From: Branchipolynoe longqiensis
Taxonomy: Eukaryota; Annelida; Polychaeta; Phyllodocida; Polynoidae
DNA length: 64,000 nt
Assembly (NCBI GenBank): GCA_030323885.1
Contig: CM059188.1
Coordinates: 112,126,763-112,190,762 of the forward strand
Direction: 5' to 3'
Made by a program: the position numbers and the translations under genes. The notes under the pieces were generated by a model that was not told the origin of the DNA, made no database searches, and saw only the letters and a program-made list of their open reading frames with translations. Shown here piece after piece: positions 32,834 to 43,509 of the stretch; the first letter of the stretch is position 1; the number at the start of each line of letters is the position of its first letter.

Positions 32834-33281
32834 GGGCGTAATCGATTAATCGACTCTGGTCACCCGAGCCACTTTTTGGCGCATGCATACATCCTGCAGA
32901 CTCGGGTCGAATGATGAAATATGCTTCTCCACGCTCAGGGTGACAAAAATGGTGGCCCTTTTATTTGTTTTTTAATAGCCGATATAATTACAGCAAAGTA
33001 TGATTTAAATATTGTTATGATGGTATAGTTTAGTGATATTTCCATTTCATTAATCTATGTTATTACCATAAAAATATATGTATGACTGGTACCGGTGGCT
33101 GTACCAGCGCAAATGTGACGTCATCGCTCCTTGCAAACCCCAGCCATGAGGTGGGTTACTGGGGTCGAGTTCTTTTGCACACGGCACGTGTATTTGTCGA
33201 CTCCACTCGCGGTGTTCTATTTGAAATTCTGACGACTCGGGTGACCCGAGTCGCCCGGGTCATTTTAATCGATTACGGCCC
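32834..33281. mobile_element. TIR element, GGGCGTAATCGATTAA ends (448 bp)
   Basis: GGGCGTAATCGATTAATCGA at 32834 pairs with TTTTAATCGATTACGGCCC at 33263-33281. CACCCGAG/CTCGGGTGAC motifs occur inside both ends. It sits in a small AATGATACACCA tandem repeat that continues on both sides (32805-32833 and 33282-33305). No coding capacity. Confidence 0.8.
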
Positions 33282-33474
33282 AAATGATACAGGAAATGAT
33301 GCACAGCCCCTGGCATGCGCTTGGCGGGCAGAGTGGCGATTTCTGACTTGAGGTGACAAGTCTGCCACCGAGATCAATGCCGAGATGTCGCGCGCCGCGA
33401 CGGGAGGCTGCGGATCGGCAGCACGGAGCAGCACGGGCGGCCATGTTGGCAAAGAGCGTCCCGGCAGCACACCG

Positions 33475-33793
33475 ACTGGATGGCCGAATGATTTGAGCGT
33501 CCGTCTCCCGTTTTGGTAGATCGTGGGATTCAGTGAGTCAAACCAATGACTTTAAAATGTATACTTGTCGCTTCCTAGCCTGGCGCTCCACATTAATAGG
33601 ATAGTGCAAGGACTGGTTAGCTCGGTATCAGGATAATGTGACTGAGTGGGATATCAGGTCATGGTGCTGGTGGTTTGGTCTCCCAGTGGGGCAGCACTAT
33701 AAATTCGCCATGAGTGTGCACTGTCACAAATCGATACCCATCCTAGTATGACCTGAGATGTTGCCAGGATGTAAAACTCCAACAACCAACCAA
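33475..33793 (+). mobile_element. SINE-A, head type 2, plus strand
   Basis: Head GGCCGAATGATTTGAGCGTC, CCGTCTCCCGTTTTGGTAGA. About 30 bp of the B-box region are deleted, then full body and AACTCCAACAACCAACC tail. Confidence 0.92.
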
Positions 33794-33812
33794 CATTTGA
33801 GATCAACTGGAT

Positions 33813-34484
33813 CGGATGCGGTGGCCGAATTGGTAGAGCGCAGGCTTCCCATAAGGAAGGTCGGGAGTTGAAATCCCGGCAGAGTCAAAACCAATGATTA
33901 GCAAAATCTACTACCTAACCTCGCACTTGGCATTTCTACAATAAAGCAAGGACTGGTTGGCTCAGTATCAGGATAATGTGACTGAGTGCGATATCAGGTC
34001 ATGGTGCTGGCGGCCTGATTTCCCAGTGGGGCAGCACTATAAAGTCGCCATGAGTGCGCACGGTCACAAGTCGGTACGTTTGTTTGTTGTTGTTTTGCGT
34101 CCTAGCAATATCTACGGTCATATCAGGATGGGTACTGACTCGTGACAGTGCGCACTCATGGCAACTTTATAGTGCAACCCCACCAGGCCGCCAGCACCAT
34201 GACCTGATATCCTGCTCAGTCACATTATCCTGACACTGAGCCAACCAGTCCTTTCCCTATCCTAATAATGGCAAGTGCCTGGCTAGGAAGCGACAAGTAT
34301 CAATTTTAGAGTTATTGGTTTGACTCGACTACGGTTCGAACAAACTACCACATAGGTCCGGAGCCCCTGATCTCCGTAAACAGGAGACGGACGCTCAACT
34401 CATTCGGCTATCTCGTCTAGTCACACGTCGGTACCTCTCCTGATATGACCTGATATGTTGCCAGGATGTAAAACTCCAACAACC
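33813..34484 (+). mobile_element. SINE-A, head type 1, interrupted
   Basis: Head GGTGGCCGAATTGGTAGAGC through TCACAAGTCGGTAC (34077), then resumes at 34421 with TCACACGTCGGTAC and ends AACTCCAACAACC. The interruption is another SINE-A on the opposite strand. Confidence 0.92.
34078..34420 (-). mobile_element. SINE-A, head type 2, inside a SINE-A, 14-bp TSD
   Basis: Inverted copy with GTTTGTTGTTGTTTTGCG tail and the head complement at 34380-34420. The flanks TCACAAGTCGGTAC (34064-34077) and TCACACGTCGGTAC (34421-34434) are the duplicated target with one later substitution. This is the younger of the two SINEs. Confidence 0.93.
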
Positions 34485-34865
34485 ATCCTAGCGTCCAATG
34501 ACCTGCTTGGCGATCTGTCGAGCACAATGGCTGCTGGCGGCGACAATCGTGGATCACGGCTATGACAGCCGTGACCCACGAGTGTCTTCCTGAGGGTCCC
34601 TATCTGATCCGCCATCAATTTCAGCCAATTAGCGAGCATGCGCCTTAACCGCCTTCAGACTGACCCCGCAGTGACCCACGCTTTCTCCACCAGGGGGCGA
34701 ACCGGAAGGCGCCCCCTGGTGGGGTTCTCAGATTGTATTCACCCGGGGAACCCACCCCAGTCACCTTATCAGAATAACCACGGCGCATGCGCGGTGCAGA
34801 TGTCATGCAGTGTTGCAGGGGCTGGTTCATGAGGAGCGGGCGGTTTAGTAAGTCGGGCGGTTTGT
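34485..34865. other. Unique spacer
   Basis: Includes a short inverted repeat around CCACCAGGGGGCG / CGCCCCCTGGTGG (34688-34723). No gene. Confidence 0.5.
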
Positions 34866-35660
34866 GTGAGTGTGTGTGGGTGTGGGTGTTGGTGGGTGTT
34901 GGTGGGTGTTGGTGGGTGTTGGAGGGTGTTGGTGGATGTTGGTTGGTGTTGGTGGGTTTTGGTGGTTGTCAGTGCGTGTTGGAGGGTGGTGGAGGGTGTT
35001 GATGGGTGTTGGTGGGTGTTGGTGGGTGTTGGTTGGTTTTGGTGGGTGTTGGTGGGCGTTGGTAGGTGTTGAAGGGTGTTGTATGGTGTTGAAGGGTGTT
35101 CGAGGGTGTTGAAGAGTGTTTGTGGGTGTTGGTGGGCTTTCGTGGGCATTGGTGGGTGTTGGTGGGTGTTGAAGGGTGTTCGTGGGCGTTGGTTGGTGTT
35201 GGTGGGTGTTGGTGGGTGTTGGTAGGTGATGAAGGGTGTTGAAGGGTGTTGAAGGATGTTGGTGGGTGTTGGTGGGCGTTGGTGGGTGTTGGTGGGCGTT
35301 GGTAGGTATTGAAGAGCTTTGAAGGGTGTTGGTGGGTGGTGGTGGGTTTTTGTGGGTGTTGGTGGGTTTTGGTGGTTGTCAGTGGGTGTCGGAGGGTGGT
35401 GGAGGTGTTGGTGGATGTTGGTTGGTGTTGACGGGTATTGGTGAGTGTTGGTGGGTGTTGGTGGGTGTTGGTGGGTGTTGGTGGGTGTTGGTGAGTGTTG
35501 GTGGGTGTTGGTGGATGTTGGTTGGTGTTGGTGGGTGTTGGTGGGTGTTGGTGGGTGTTGGTGGGTGTTGGTGGATGTTGGTGGGTGTTGGTGGGTGTTG
35601 GTGGGTGTTGGTGGGTGTTGGTAGATGTTGGTTGGTGTTGGTGGGTGTTTGTGTGAGTGT
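34866..35660. repeat. 10-bp array GGTGGGTGTT
   Basis: About 79 units of 10 bp, T/G only on the + strand, with GAAGGGTGTT and GGTTGGTGTT variants. Encodes V/G/C/W repeats on + and H/Q/P/T/N repeats on -. Strong strand asymmetry. Confidence 0.95.
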
Positions 35661-36460
35661 TTGTTAGTGTATGTGAGAACATGTTGGTGGTGGTGTGTGC
35701 ATTGATGTGTGGGTGGGTCTGGTATGGGTATTGGTGTGAGTGTTTGTCAGTGTATGTGAGAACATGTTGGTGGTGGTGTGTGCATTGATGTGTGGGTGGG
35801 TCTGGTATGGATATTGGTGTGACTGTGAGTGTTTGTCAGTGTATGTGAGAGCATGTTGGTGGTGGGCTGTGCGTTGATGTGCATGTGTGTGCTGGTATGT
35901 GTGTTGGTGTGAGTGTTTGTTGGTGTACATGAGAGCATGTTGGTGGCAGTGTGTGCGTTGATGTGTGTGTGCCGGTATGTGTATTGGTGTGAGTGTTTGT
36001 TGGTGTATGTGAGAGCATGTTGGTGGTGGTCTGTGCTTTGATGTGCATGTGTGTGCTGGTATGTGTGTTGATGTGAGTGTGTGTTGGTGTACATGAGAGC
36101 TTGTTGGTGGTGGTCGGTGCATTGATGTGCATGTGTGTTGATGTGAGTGTTTGTTGCTGTACATGAGAGCATGTTGGTGGTGGTCTGTGCTTTGATGTGC
36201 ATGTGTGTGCTGGTATGTGTGTTGATGTGAGTGTGTGTTGGTGTACATGAGAGCATGTTGGTGGTGGTCGGTGCGTTGATGTGCATGTGTGTTGATGTGA
36301 GTGTTTGTTGCTGTACATGAGAGCATGTAGGTGGTGGTCGGTGCGTTGATGTGCATGTGTGTGCTGGTATGTGTATTGGTGTGAGTGTGTGTTGGTGTAC
36401 ATGAGAGCGTGTTGGTGGCGGTGTGCACGTCGATGTGCGTGCGTGTTCAGGTACGTTTGT
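35661..36460. repeat. About 84-bp TG-rich array, transitional
   Basis: Units contain GAGAGCATGTTGGTGGTGG, TGCGTTGATGTGCATGTGTG and CTGGTATGTGTGTTGATGTG. They share words with both the preceding 10-mer and the following 80-mer arrays, with variable unit length. Confidence 0.92.
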
Positions 36461-37730
36461 TGATGTGAGTGTTGGTGCACGTGAGTGCATGTTTGTGTTA
36501 GTATGTGCGTTGACGTGCGTGCGCGTTCAGGTATGTGTGTTGATGTGAGTGTTGGTGCACGTGAGTGCATGTTTGTGTTAGTATGTGCGTTGACGTGCGT
36601 GCGCGTTCAGGTACGTGTGTTGATGTGAGTGTTGGTGCACGTGAGTGCATGTTTGTGTTAGTATGTGCATTGACGTGCGTGCGTGTTCAGGTACGTGTGT
36701 TGATGTGAGTGTTGGTGCACTTGAGTGCATGTTTGTGTTAGTATTTGCGTTGACGTGCGTGCGCGTTCAGGTACATGTGTTGATGTGAGTGTTCATGCAC
36801 GTGAGTGCATGTTTGTGTTAGTATGTGCATTGACGTGCGTGCGTGTTCAGGTACGTGTGTTGATGTGAGTGTTGGTGCACGTGAGTGCATGTTTGTGTTA
36901 GTATGTGCATTGACGTGCGTGCGCGTTCAGGTATGTGTGTTGATGTGAGTGTTGGTGCACGTGAGTGCATGTTTGTGTTAGTATGTGCGTTGACGTGCGT
37001 GCGCATTCAGGTACGTGTGTTGATGTGAGTGTTGGTGCACGTGAGTGCATGTTTGTGTTAGTATGTGCGTTGACGTGCGTGCGCGTTCAGGTACGTGTGT
37101 TGATGTGAGTGTTGGTGCACGTGAGTGCATGTTTGTGTTAGTATGTGCGTTGACGTGCGTGCATGTTCAGGTATGTGTGTTGATGTGAGAGTTGGTGCAC
37201 GTGAGTGCATGTTTGTGTTAGTATGTGCGTTGACGTGCATGCGCGTTCAGGTATGTGTATTGATGTGAGTGTTGGTGCACGTGAGTGCATGTTTGTGTTA
37301 GTATGTGCGTTGACGTGCGTGCGCGTTCAGGTACGTGTGTTGATGTGAGTGTTGGTGCACGTGAGTGCATGTTTGTGTTAGTATGTGCGTTGACGTGCGT
37401 GCGTGTTCAGGTACATGTGTTGATGTGAGTGTTGGTGCACGTGAGTGCATGTTTGTGTTAGTATGTGCGTTGACGTGCGTGCGCGTTCAGGTACGTGTGT
37501 TGATGTGAGTGTTGGTGCACGTGAGTGCATGTTTGTGTTAGTATGTGTGTTGACGTGCGTGCGCGTTCAGGTATGTGTGTTGATGTGAGTGTTGGTGCGC
37601 GTGAGTGCATGTTTGTGTTAGTATGTGCGTTGACGTGCGTGCGTGTTCAGATACGTGTGTTGATGTGAGTGTTGGTGTACGTGAGTGCATGTTTGTGTTA
37701 GTATGTGCGTTGACGTGCGTGCGTGTGGAG
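36461..37730. repeat. 80-bp satellite, 16 units in perfect register
   Basis: TGATGTGAGTGTTGGTGCAC starts at 36461 and every 80 bp to 37661. Other unit words: GTGAGTGCATGTTTGTGTTA, GTATGTGCGTTGACGTGCGT, GCGCGTTCAGGTACGTGTGT. Only substitutions (mainly C/T at CpG-like sites) separate the units; I see no indel. Confidence 0.96.
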
Positions 37731-37954
37731 GCCCATGCGTCACTGTCGGAGGGTGGGTGCGGTGCGGTGACGTCACACGGCGTGCCCGAATTTTGGAACT
37801 AGATTGATGCTGTAAGCCCTAGCCCGCTTCCTCCCTACCCACACAATCAGCACTTGACGTCACCCCCACTTCAACACAGCCCCAACCCTAACCCCAACCC
37901 CAACCCCAGCCCCAACCAATTACAACCCCGCTTTTCCATTTGTTGCCTTCCATT

Positions 37955-38172
37955 TGGGGGTGGAGGTGGGTGGTGGGTGGTGGGGCGTGGTGGGGGGTGG
38001 GTGGGTGGTGGGTGGTGGGGCGTGGTGGGTGGTGGGTGGTGGTGAGGTGGGTGGTGGGTGTTGGGTGGTGGGTGTTGGTTGGTGGGTGGTGGGGCGTGGT
38101 GGGGGGTGGGTGGGTGGTGGTGGTGGTGGTGGTGGTGGTGGTGGTGGTGGGGGGGGGGGGGGGGGGGGGGCG
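37955..38172. repeat. GGTGGG / GGT array ending in a G21-type run
   Basis: GGTGGGTGGTGGGGCGTGG phrases, then (GGT)n, then a run of about 21 G ending at about 38170. On the + strand it has many closely spaced G-tracts, suitable for G-quadruplex formation. Confidence 0.93.
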
Positions 38173-38872
38173 TTTACTTGCGCATTGTCTCTGGGTGGCC
38201 ATTGTAAGCCTAGTTTATCAGTCTGACTGAGACCCAATTACAACCCCACTTTTAATATTTATTTTCTTTCTATCTTTGGGAGTTAGTTTTGTATTATCTG
38301 TGTTTATAGGCGTGGCTGAAGCAGCTGCTCAACTGATACTGAAATGTCCTATTTTCTCTTTTATTTGGGCAAGTCAGCGGGCAAGTGTGACTTTTGGGCA
38401 AAAGCGGGCAAGTCAGCGATTGGAGAATAACATTAGTCGAATACAGAGGAATAATAGTGATAATATTATGAGAGAGCTCCGCCCCTTTTATATACGTATA
38501 ATACATTATACTCTCTATATATATATATATACAACAGATGATAGATATATCGGTGGCGCTATCTAATGGCGGAGTTAACAACACTTGTGGTTATGTGACT
38601 CGAAATGGATGCCACTCTGATTGAAGTGACCAAAGTTAGTAAACAAATAATCAAAATTAATATGAAATGTGTATGGTAGGCACAAAACAATGTGGCAGGT
38701 AACGCCTGCTATTGCAAAAGGAAAATGCCATTGCCCTCCCACAGTCCCATACATGGCAAAGCTTCAGTGGAGCACGATGATGTGCATTGGCAGCGCCGAT
38801 TAACAGAGCAGTAGTGATCAGAACAACCTTAAAACTTAACCACCATTTGGTATTATATATCGATGTGTCTGG
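38173..38872. other. Spacer with a dispersed repeat
   Basis: Positions about 38693-38750 (CAGGTAACGCCTGCTATTGC, AATGCCATTGCCCTCCCACA) match about 46391-46440. A TA run lies at 38513-38532. Otherwise unique-looking. Confidence 0.5.
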
Positions 38873-39424
38873 AGCCATGTTTACACGGGCGAGTTAAAAG
38901 GCTTCATATAAAACCACTTGTCTAGATCGATTTACATTTGTCGTGTAAACGCGACACTGTGGCGTTTTAGGGCTGAATCGATTCATATAAATCGGTATAT
39001 GTAAACCACCTTACGAGGTAGTATAGATGAAGCGATCTAGCTTAAGCACGTCACACGCATGCGCAGTCAAGACCTTAGTTTGTTGACTTTCCGGTCAATC
39101 AAAAGTGCATATTATAGAATTTAGTCTATGAAACCGCTAGCTGTGCACAGATATTTTGTTCATCATTTATTTTTAGGGTTTCACTGCCCAGCAGAAGTTT
39201 TGACCATTCCAAACCAATACGATTCAGTCCATACAGATCTAGGTCAAACCCACCCTCTCGTGGTGACGTCGACGAACCCAAACTGGCGCTGGTTAGTCTG
39301 GACTTGCTCATGTACAGATATCGATTTCCGCCTTCAAACTAGTTGCGCGTAAACGCGCCACTACATCGCTTCATATAAATTGCTTTGTCTAGATCGTTTT
39401 ACAATTCCCCGTGTAAACACGGCT
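38873..39424. mobile_element. TIR element, AGCC(A/G)TGTTTACACGGG ends (552 bp)
   Basis: Left AGCCATGTTTACACGGGCGA pairs with the right end CCCCGTGTAAACACGGCT. The end similarity continues inward (CTTCATATAAA, TGTCTAGATCG). GTGTAAACGCG recurs inside both arms. The middle (39123-39312) is shared with 43762-43958. A 61- or 74-codon frame there is not independent evidence of coding. Confidence 0.82.
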
Positions 39425-39767
39425 TAGGTGTGTACTGACAGTGACAGTGCAATCCCCAGCGCGCGTCACTGAGTTGGCTATGTGGGTTGGGGACATTTGG
39501 AGGTGAGTGGTAGGAGGGGGCATTAGATCGCCACAATGAGTCACGGGTGGAGGGCAGTCAGGAGGCACTTCAAAGCAGCCAGTGCCAGTCAATACAGACT
39601 TGACCTTTACCCTTCTGGGTGCAGACCAAGATGGCCGCCGTAGCCTTTGAAACCCCTTCCCCCGGCCTCCGCAATACGCAACACCCTGAACATATACATT
39701 TACACACATCACTGACTGCATCACCACTGTACGGGATCAATCTATCAGTATTGAGTTATTCATCATC
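39425..39767. other. Unannotated spacer
   Basis: Unique-looking, moderately GC-rich. A 112-codon minus frame (39389-39727) has no recognisable domain. Confidence 0.4.
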
Positions 39768-40060
39768 ATCATGCTGTCGGTCGTGATGCGACAATGACTG
39801 CTTTCATTACTTGACTGCCGCTCTCCATTTAGCTCTTTGCTGTGAGAGTTGCGTCCATCAGTTGGTCTTAATGTCTCTCAGCTTCAGGTTTCTCTTGATG
39901 GTATCATTGCACCGGAGATGAGGGTGCCCTCTCTTTCTGTAGCCAGAAGACAGTTGAGAATAGAGGATCTGCTTTGGTAGCCTGTCTGATGACATCCTCT
40001 TCCATAGAGGGCAGCCCCATCCGTTTGAGTATTTCCTTATTTGTCACTTGAGTTATTAAT
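39768..40060 (-). pseudogene. Decayed LINE C-terminus and 3' tail
   Basis: The minus strand encodes VTNKEILKRMGLPSMEED near 40054-40001 (compare VTNEEIL.R.GLPS.E in LINE ends). A different frame gives KRGHPHLRCNDTIKRNLK, and WTQLSQQRAKWRAAVK precedes a (GAT)n tail at 39762-39773. Frame changes show it is dead. An RTE-like clade is an inference from these motifs. Confidence 0.75.
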
Positions 40061-40194
40061 GATGCATAATCAGATCAATTTAAAAAGCACCAAATTTTAA
40101 AAGTTGGACGAGTGCTGCCCAGCGGTGAAAACAAGTGTTAGCACACTTATCCGTTATGAGCAGGGTCAATAAATTCATCTCTAACAACAAAAAA

Positions 40195-41011
40195 GAATCG
40201 AAACCAAACAATTGTCTAGATTTGATCCTACATTTCTAACTTAGATACTGATGCACTTATTAAGCATGTTGTAAAATATTCTGATTTATGGCATCGGGAG
40301 GAATGAAAATGGTCTATTACTAAACAGGTGTACGTGACCAAGTGCATGTATGTATGTATATATATATAGGTGCTGGTGGTGCCTGAGTGGGATGTAAATA
40401 TACATAGTGGTGCTGGCAGGGCTGGGTGTAACCACACTCAGAGCCTGCCCCCTCCCCTCTGCTGGGTAGGATCACCACACTCAGGGTTAATGTTGGTGGT
40501 GGCCAGGGGGGGCCACACAGCTCGGTGGTGGTGGGCAGACCACTGGTAGCCATGGGGACTATTGGTAGGGCCAAGAATGCTTGTTTCCCATTGGGTGAAA
40601 GGGGTGGGGTAATACTCTACAATGAACCCATGTACCATATAAATAATAAACGAGAGGGTTTGACTCTCTCTCTTCCTTTACACTTTATACTCTTCCTTTG
40701 TGTTTGTCTGTATTGATTTCACTATAACCTGCCTACACAACCACAGATTCGAGTCCTAGTCTTTACAATGTGGTGCCACATAGGAGGGAATACTGTGTCA
40801 ATTTAATAGAACCTGTTAATGGTCAGGCCTTTGGTGTCAGAGTTTTGACATGCATGCTGAAACTAATTTTGCATGTTGTCACTTCAAATATCTCTAAAGT
40901 TTAAAATAAAAGTTGCTTCAAATTAAATTAAGGTAGATTATAACCATCAGCCTTGTATATTTATCTCAGGAAATTACAGAAACTCAAAACCATCAGACAA
41001 TACAATTTTAA
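40195..41011. mobile_element. MITE-D copy, split by a solo LTR
   Basis: Text AATTGTCTAGATTTGATCCT to ACTTATTAAGCATGT (40269) resumes at 40772 as GGTGCCACATAGGAGGG and runs to CATCAGACAATACAATTTTA. Both terminal repeats are degraded. Confidence 0.82.
40270..40767 (+). mobile_element. Solo LTR, plus strand, TSD ATGT
   Basis: TGTAAAATATTCTG at the left and CTAGTCTTTACA at the right, with ATGT at 40266-40269 and 40768-40771. Promoter-like CATATAAATAATAAACG (about 40636) is followed by a CT-rich leader TTTGACTCTCTCTCTTCC, the same layout as the LTR at 62152. Its sequence differs enough to be a separate subfamily. Confidence 0.87.
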
Positions 41012-41059
41012 ATGGCGCATTGTAATGGGTTTATTTTGGTTTAGTTGAGTTGAGTTTTA

Positions 41060-41420
41060 TTTAATCACATCATCATCATTATGCTGTCAGTCGCGATGTG
41101 ACAAAGACTGCTTTCATTACTTGACTGCCGCTCTCCATTTAGCTCTCTGCTGTGAGAGTTGCGTCCATGAGATATTTCATGAAAGCTGCCTGCAAAAGTG
41201 TTGAAGTGCTGCTGGCTTTTTGCAAGTTACCAGCAGCACTCTCTCAGGGAGCAAATAGAGGTTTCACACTGGCAAGAACATGTCAAGACAGGCGCAAAAC
41301 TATTTGTCCCTGCAGTGGCTGGTCTGGAGATGTTGGGAGTTCCATACATCAACCGCCCTTAATGCTGCCACAGTGACATGGTTTTCTGTTTAGGGTTTGC
41401 TCCCTTAGCCTTCGGTTCTA
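41060..41420 (-). mobile_element. Dispersed LINE-tail repeat, minus strand
   Basis: The first 105 bp match the LINE tail at 39768 (ACTTGACTGCCGCTCTCCAT and GAGAGTTGCGTCCAT). The rest (CAGCAGCACTCTCTCAGGGA, GCTGGTCTGGAGATGTTGGG, AATGCTGCCACAGTGACATG) matches 56280-56535 inverted. Likely a chimeric or alternative 3' end of the same LINE. Confidence 0.8.
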
Positions 41421-41534
41421 CACACACATCTCGTAAAGTCACTGTATGGCTTCGTCAAGGAGTCATCTTTCAGCCGAGCAATGAATGTGAAGCACAGATC
41501 GGTCTAGCATGAGAGATCCATGTGATATAATTAA

Positions 41535-41770
41535 GCTTGTTTGTTTGTTGTTGTCTTAGGTCCCAGTAACATCCAAAGTCATATCAGGACAGGTACCTAC
41601 TTGTGACAATGCGCACTCAATGCAACTCTATAGTGCTGTGACACTGAGAAACCTGGCCACAAGCACCATGACCAGATATCCCACACAATCTCATTATCCT
41701 CATTCTGTGCTAACCAGTCCTTGGCCTATCCTGTTAATGCCGAGTGCCAGGCTAGGTAGCGACAAGTATT
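41535..41770 (-). mobile_element. SINE-A, minus strand, head missing
   Basis: GTTTGTTTGTTGTTGTCTTA tail, body down to AGGCTAGGTAGCGACAAGTA, then unrelated DNA. Diverged more than most copies. Confidence 0.87.
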
Positions 41771-42012
41771 TTCGGTTGCACTCTGGGAGAACCTCAAACA
41801 GCCTCGCTTTGCCATCCTTATATATCTTCACCCCTCATTATTACAGCAGTCGTTTCTCTGTGCCAGAGGACAGGTCTTTTGGCCGTGAGTGGTACAGTTA
41901 GCTACACAATTTACATGATTTTGAAAGGATAATTAAAATGAATTTTAAATGATTTTTAAAGTATAATTAAAATACACATAATCCAATAAGTATGAGGATA
42001 TGAGGTACATCA

Positions 42013-42661
42013 TTTTAAGCCTTAGTCACACCTACCCGGTTCAGGGGCTGGACAAGGCCCGACCCGTGATCCGGCGTGGTCTGTGGCAATCCATGGCTCA
42101 TCCGTGGCTGGTCCTTGGTGGATCTTGGTGATCCTTGGTGATCCCTGGCTGGTCCGGCCTCATCCGGGGTCGGCCCCAGATGTTTCAAAATGTCTTAAAC
42201 ATCCGAGGCGATCCGGGGAATATTGCAATCCGGGCTCGATCTGGCATCATCCGGGTGTAATCTGGGGGTGGTCCGGGGGTACTCCGGGGGTGGTCCAGGG
42301 GTGGTCCGGGGGTGGTCCGGATGACCACAGATTAACCCCAGATCACCACGGATAGCCGCAGATGACCACATATTACTCACAGACTACCCCAGGATGAGTA
42401 CCGCATTTCAGGCTCTCATCCGGGGGTTAACCGGGGCTCATCCGGTGGTTGTCCGGGGCTCATCCAGGTAGTCGGGGGGTTGTCTAGGACTCATCCAGGG
42501 TGATCTGGGCTTGTAGTCCGTGGCTCGTCCGGGTAGGTGTGAGAGCGAGGCAAAAATAGCGATTTTATCTGGGGCTGTCCAGGACAGTCCAGGCGAGTGG
42601 TCCGGGGGTGGTCCGGCTAAAAATCCGGGGCTCGACCGGGTAGGTGTGACTTGGGCTTTAG
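42013..42661 (+). mobile_element. PAL element 7 (CCGGGGGTGGTCC words)
   Basis: Ends TTTAAGCCTTAGTCACACC and GGTGTGACTTGGGCTTTAG. Same subfamily and orientation as 16412: CACACCTACCCGGTTCAGGG at the left, GGTCCGGCTAAAAATCCGGG at the right. The centre at 42180-42204 (GATGTTTCAAAATGTCTTAAACATC in two halves, GATGTTT / AAACATC) is decayed. Internal end-like GGTAGGTGTGAGAGCGAGG at about 42532. Confidence 0.86.
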
Positions 42662-42796
42662 GATTACAACTCTTTAGCAAGGTTGTGAATTTGAAGCTTT
42701 TTTTCCCGCAAAGTTGTTTCATTATTATTATTGTCAGATATTACTACTACATGTCCCCGTGCCTAGTCTCAAATGATATGGCTATCATGGCTACTG

Positions 42797-43156
42797 TAAA
42801 CCCATGAGTTCGTGGGTTCGAATCCTCGTTGAGTCAAACCAATGGCTTAAAAAGTGACACTTGTCGCTTCCTAGCCTGACGCTCGGCATTATTACGATAG
42901 TGCAAGGACTGGTTGGTTCAGTGTCAGGATAATGTGACTGAGTGGGATATCAGTCTCATGGTGTTGGCGGCCTGGTTTCCCAGTTGGGCAGGACTATAAA
43001 GTGGCCATGAGTGCGCACTGTCACAAGTCGGTACCTGTCCTGATATGACCCTACATTTGTTTGTTTGTTGTTGTTTTATGTGCTAACAACATCTAAGGTC
43101 ATATCAGGACGGTATGACCTTAGATGTTGCTAGGACGTAAAACAACAACAAACAAA
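42797..43156 (+). mobile_element. SINE-A with palindromic double tail
   Basis: Partial head (GTGGGTTCGAATCCTCG) and body to 43054. A minus-strand tail (43057-43112, GTTTGTTTGTTGTTGTTTTA to CATATCAGGACGG) follows, then a plus-strand tail (43113-43156). The two tails form an inverted repeat of about 45 bp per arm. Confidence 0.88.
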
Positions 43157-43161
43157 CTGGC

Positions 43162-43290
43162 TTCTGTATTGCAGGTCCCACTTTATGGAATAGGTTACCA
43201 GAGGATGTAAGAAATGCAGTATGGCGTGATGAATTTTAATTTTCCCTCAAGACTCACTTGTCCTATTATAATATTACTGGATGCTCGGCC
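43162..43290 (+). pseudogene. LINE reverse-transcriptase C-terminal fragment
   Basis: Reads FCIAGPTLWNRLPEDVRNAV then WRDEF and a TAA at 43237. The same frame continues FSLKTHLSYYNITG. The AGPTLWN.LPE.VRN..SL..FK..LKTHL pattern is the usual end of Jockey/CR1/L2-type reverse transcriptase ORFs. The internal stop and short length mark it as dead. Confidence 0.75.
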
Positions 43291-43509
43291 ACATGAACAC
43301 CAGATAATACTATAAAACTCTTCCCCTTCATTTCACGTGTGATGCAATCATCCTAAATCAATATAACCAACTCTGGAACCAGTACTTAAAAGAGAAAGGA
43401 AAACAAGTCACACAGATGAACAGTGAATAAGTTGTGCTTTATTGGCATCAACCCCTGTCCACCTACATGTGACCTATCACCTTCACTCCTTACCTGTTGT
43501 CCACACTAT

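Noticed and set aside
36461..37730. CRISPR-like regular spacing
   Set aside because: Units are contiguous satellite repeats with no variable spacers; the context is eukaryotic.
37880..37915. Interstitial telomere (CCCTAACCCC..)
   Set aside because: Only a short CCCAACCCC/CCCTAACCCC run without a (TTAGGG)n array.
39128..39352. Conserved small protein shared with 43722-43937
   Set aside because: The frames differ by an indel between the two copies, and the similarity is explained by shared element DNA.
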